A DNA stretch of 7,361 bases from positions 1 through 7,361 of the forward strand of contig RGBY01000127.1 of assembly GCA_009919445.1 (NCBI GenBank), written 5' to 3'. Both the position numbers and the translations under genes were made by a program. The notes beneath the pieces were generated by a model, which worked only from the letters and a program-made list of their open reading frames with translations, had not been told where the DNA came from and did no database searches. This DNA is from Planctomycetia bacterium (GTDB lineage Bacteria; Planctomycetota; Planctomycetia; Pirellulales; UBA1268). This document shows, piece after piece, positions 6,640 to 7,361 of the stretch. Within the stretch, counting starts at the first letter, position 1, and every line of letters begins with the position of its first letter.

Positions 6640-7032
6640 CCGTGGATTTGTGGTGGCCCCCCACGCTGATTTGTGCTGGGGGAGGGTAGGAGGATCGGGT
6701 CAGACGCCGAACCGATTGGCTCCCTGCCAAAACGTTAAACGGCCCGGTGTCGGCTGAGTTGCGGTTGCTGGCTTGGCCGCGGGGAAAACCGTCAATCGCT
6801 CTCCCACGATTTGGAGTGAATGGCCGACCGGTCTCCCGTAGCCGAGCCCACATGCTGAGACCATATTTGGAGTGAGGATCTCTGTCTGTGACATTCTCCC
6901 CGCTTCTTGATTCAGCCAGGATTGTGGGTTTTACCTTTGCCATTCCCAGGAAGGGCCGGAGTGTTTGGGTGGGAAAGTAGCACCTAGGGGAAGAAGCATG
7001 GTCACTTTACGAGTAGAGCCGCTTGCGGTCTG
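6640..7032. other. About 390-bp stretch without a supported gene
   Basis: I see no credible coding sequence here. A minus-strand open frame at 6943-6632 has no recognisable domain, no hydrophobic or repeat pattern and an atypical composition. The stretch holds the upstream region of the 6623 gene, including a possible leader hairpin (CCCCCA 6658-6663 with TGGGGG 6677-6682), two copies of ATTTGGAGTGA, and the downstream region of the small acidic protein gene. Confidence 0.4.
6809..6875. repeat. Direct repeat pair ATTTGGAGTGA
   Basis: Two identical 11-mers, at 6809-6819 and 6865-6875, 56 bp start to start, in the non-coding stretch upstream of the 6623 gene. Spacing of about five helical turns would fit a pair of protein binding sites, but chance cannot be excluded. 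Confidence 0.35.
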
Positions 7033-7164
7033 TTAGCCCTCATCTTCGTCCTGGCTTTCAAGCATCTTTTCCTCGTAAGCAGTCTTGGGGTCCTTGCCTT
7101 TTTCCTGCTCCTCCCTGAGCTTCTCCGTGGCTTCATCGAGAAAGCCGTTTCCGCGACGCGTCAT
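7033..7164 (-). CDS. Small highly charged 43-residue protein
   Basis: ATG at 7164 to TAA at 7033-7035 encodes 43 residues: MTRRGNGFLDEATEKLREEQ, then EKGKDPKTAYEEKMLESQDE and DEG. About half of the residues are Glu, Asp, Lys or Arg, with an acidic C-terminus. Residues 9-23 and 28-37 are predicted amphipathic helices by eye, and there is no Cys, Trp or hydrophobic segment. The protein-like periodicity, absence of rare residues and clean start/stop make it more credible than the random frames around it, although it is too short for ordinary gene cutoffs. No family recognised; the shape suits a small soluble regulator or partner protein. Upstream lies a purine-rich leader (GAAAGAAAGAAATAAAG) without a canonical Shine-Dalgarno, then roughly 10-bp tandem repeats (7178-7218). 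Confidence 0.55.
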   Translation of the reverse strand: MTRRGNGFLDEATEKLREEQEKGKDPKTAYEEKMLESQDEDEG

Positions 7165-7177
7165 TCTTTATTTCTTT

Positions 7178-7218
7178 CTTTCGTTGGCTTTCGCTGGGCT
7201 TTCGTTAGCTTTGATTGA
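7178..7218. repeat. Four imperfect 10-11 bp tandem repeats upstream of the small protein gene
   Basis: CTTTCGTTGG (7178-7187), CTTTCGCTGGG (7188-7198), CTTTCGTTAG (7199-7208) and a degenerate CTTTGATTGA (7209-7218). The period is about one helical turn. The array begins 13 bp upstream of the start codon of the 43-residue gene, with related TTTCTTT runs continuing into the leader. It could be an operator array or a slipped-strand repeat in the 5' leader. Confidence 0.5.
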
Positions 7219-7324
7219 CGAAGGTTTTACGACGGGCCGGTGAGCTTCCTCAGCATGCCCAGGCAGCAGACGAAGAGGGAGCAAATCTCAGAAGCCTGCG
7301 TGAAAAGCATTTTAGTTCGTTTGT

Positions 7325-7361
7325 AGGAGGAGCCAAAACTCGTTGAAGACACCTCGACGAA
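7325..7361 (+). CDS. Possible start of a plus-strand gene running off the right edge
   Basis: AGGAGGAG at 7325-7332 is the best Shine-Dalgarno-like sequence in the window. It is followed by TTG at 7343 (LKTPRR..., open to the edge). The 10-12 nt spacing is slightly long and the start is a non-ATG codon, so this is tentative; the true start may lie past the edge. Confidence 0.2.

Noticed and set aside
6632..6943. Minus-strand frame of 103 codons (MAKVKPTILAE...)
   Set aside because: No domain, motif or hydrophobic pattern; composition looks random and it overlaps the start of the better-supported 6623 gene. Cannot be fully excluded as an orphan gene.
1..7361. Mobile element, CRISPR array, tRNA/rRNA, toxin-antitoxin or phage defence cassette
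   Set aside because: Looked for transposase motifs, terminal inverted repeats, regularly spaced repeats and cloverleaf patterns; none found.

Overview
The window looks like chromosomal DNA from a planctomycete. It has moderately high GC, genes on both strands with mostly weak Shine-Dalgarno signals, and protein families that I recognise from Planctomycetes by recall only: a PutA with an RRLDENTG motif, a ketosynthase homologue with GDVS in place of the active-site Cys motif, and several small membrane-anchored hypotheticals. No phage, transposon, tRNA, rRNA or CRISPR feature is visible, so I read it as ordinary chromosome.

Left part (1-2180, minus strand): a bifunctional proline catabolic gene of the putA type. 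The proline dehydrogenase half starts at 2180. The aldehyde dehydrogenase half runs off the left edge in a different reading frame. The break lies at about 811-818, where roughly 15-20 expected residues also appear to be missing. A divergent gene (2359-3213, plus strand) encodes a secreted HELAH zinc metallopeptidase. It converges with the next block at a perfect 11-bp hairpin (3318-3344).

Middle and right (3316-6623, all minus strand, in transcription order): a membrane-anchored protein with a Gln/Arg/Gly-rich tail (6623-5844); a staphylococcal-nuclease-like secreted nuclease broken by a frameshift (5621-5108); a FabF-like ketosynthase homologue whose nucleophilic Cys is replaced by Asp (5007-3724); and a two-helix small membrane protein (3579-3316). 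Their gaps are 100-220 bp, so an operon is possible but not shown. Further right come a 390-bp gene-poor stretch, a 43-codon acidic small protein (7164-7033) preceded by roughly 10-bp tandem repeats, and a possible ribosome binding site for a plus-strand gene at the right edge.

The most notable points are the ketosynthase with Asp instead of Cys, and two independent gene breaks. Both breaks shift the frame in the same direction, and both coincide with missing family-conserved residues. That fits small deletions (real decay or consensus error) better than programmed frameshifting. I found no convincing new multi-gene system.
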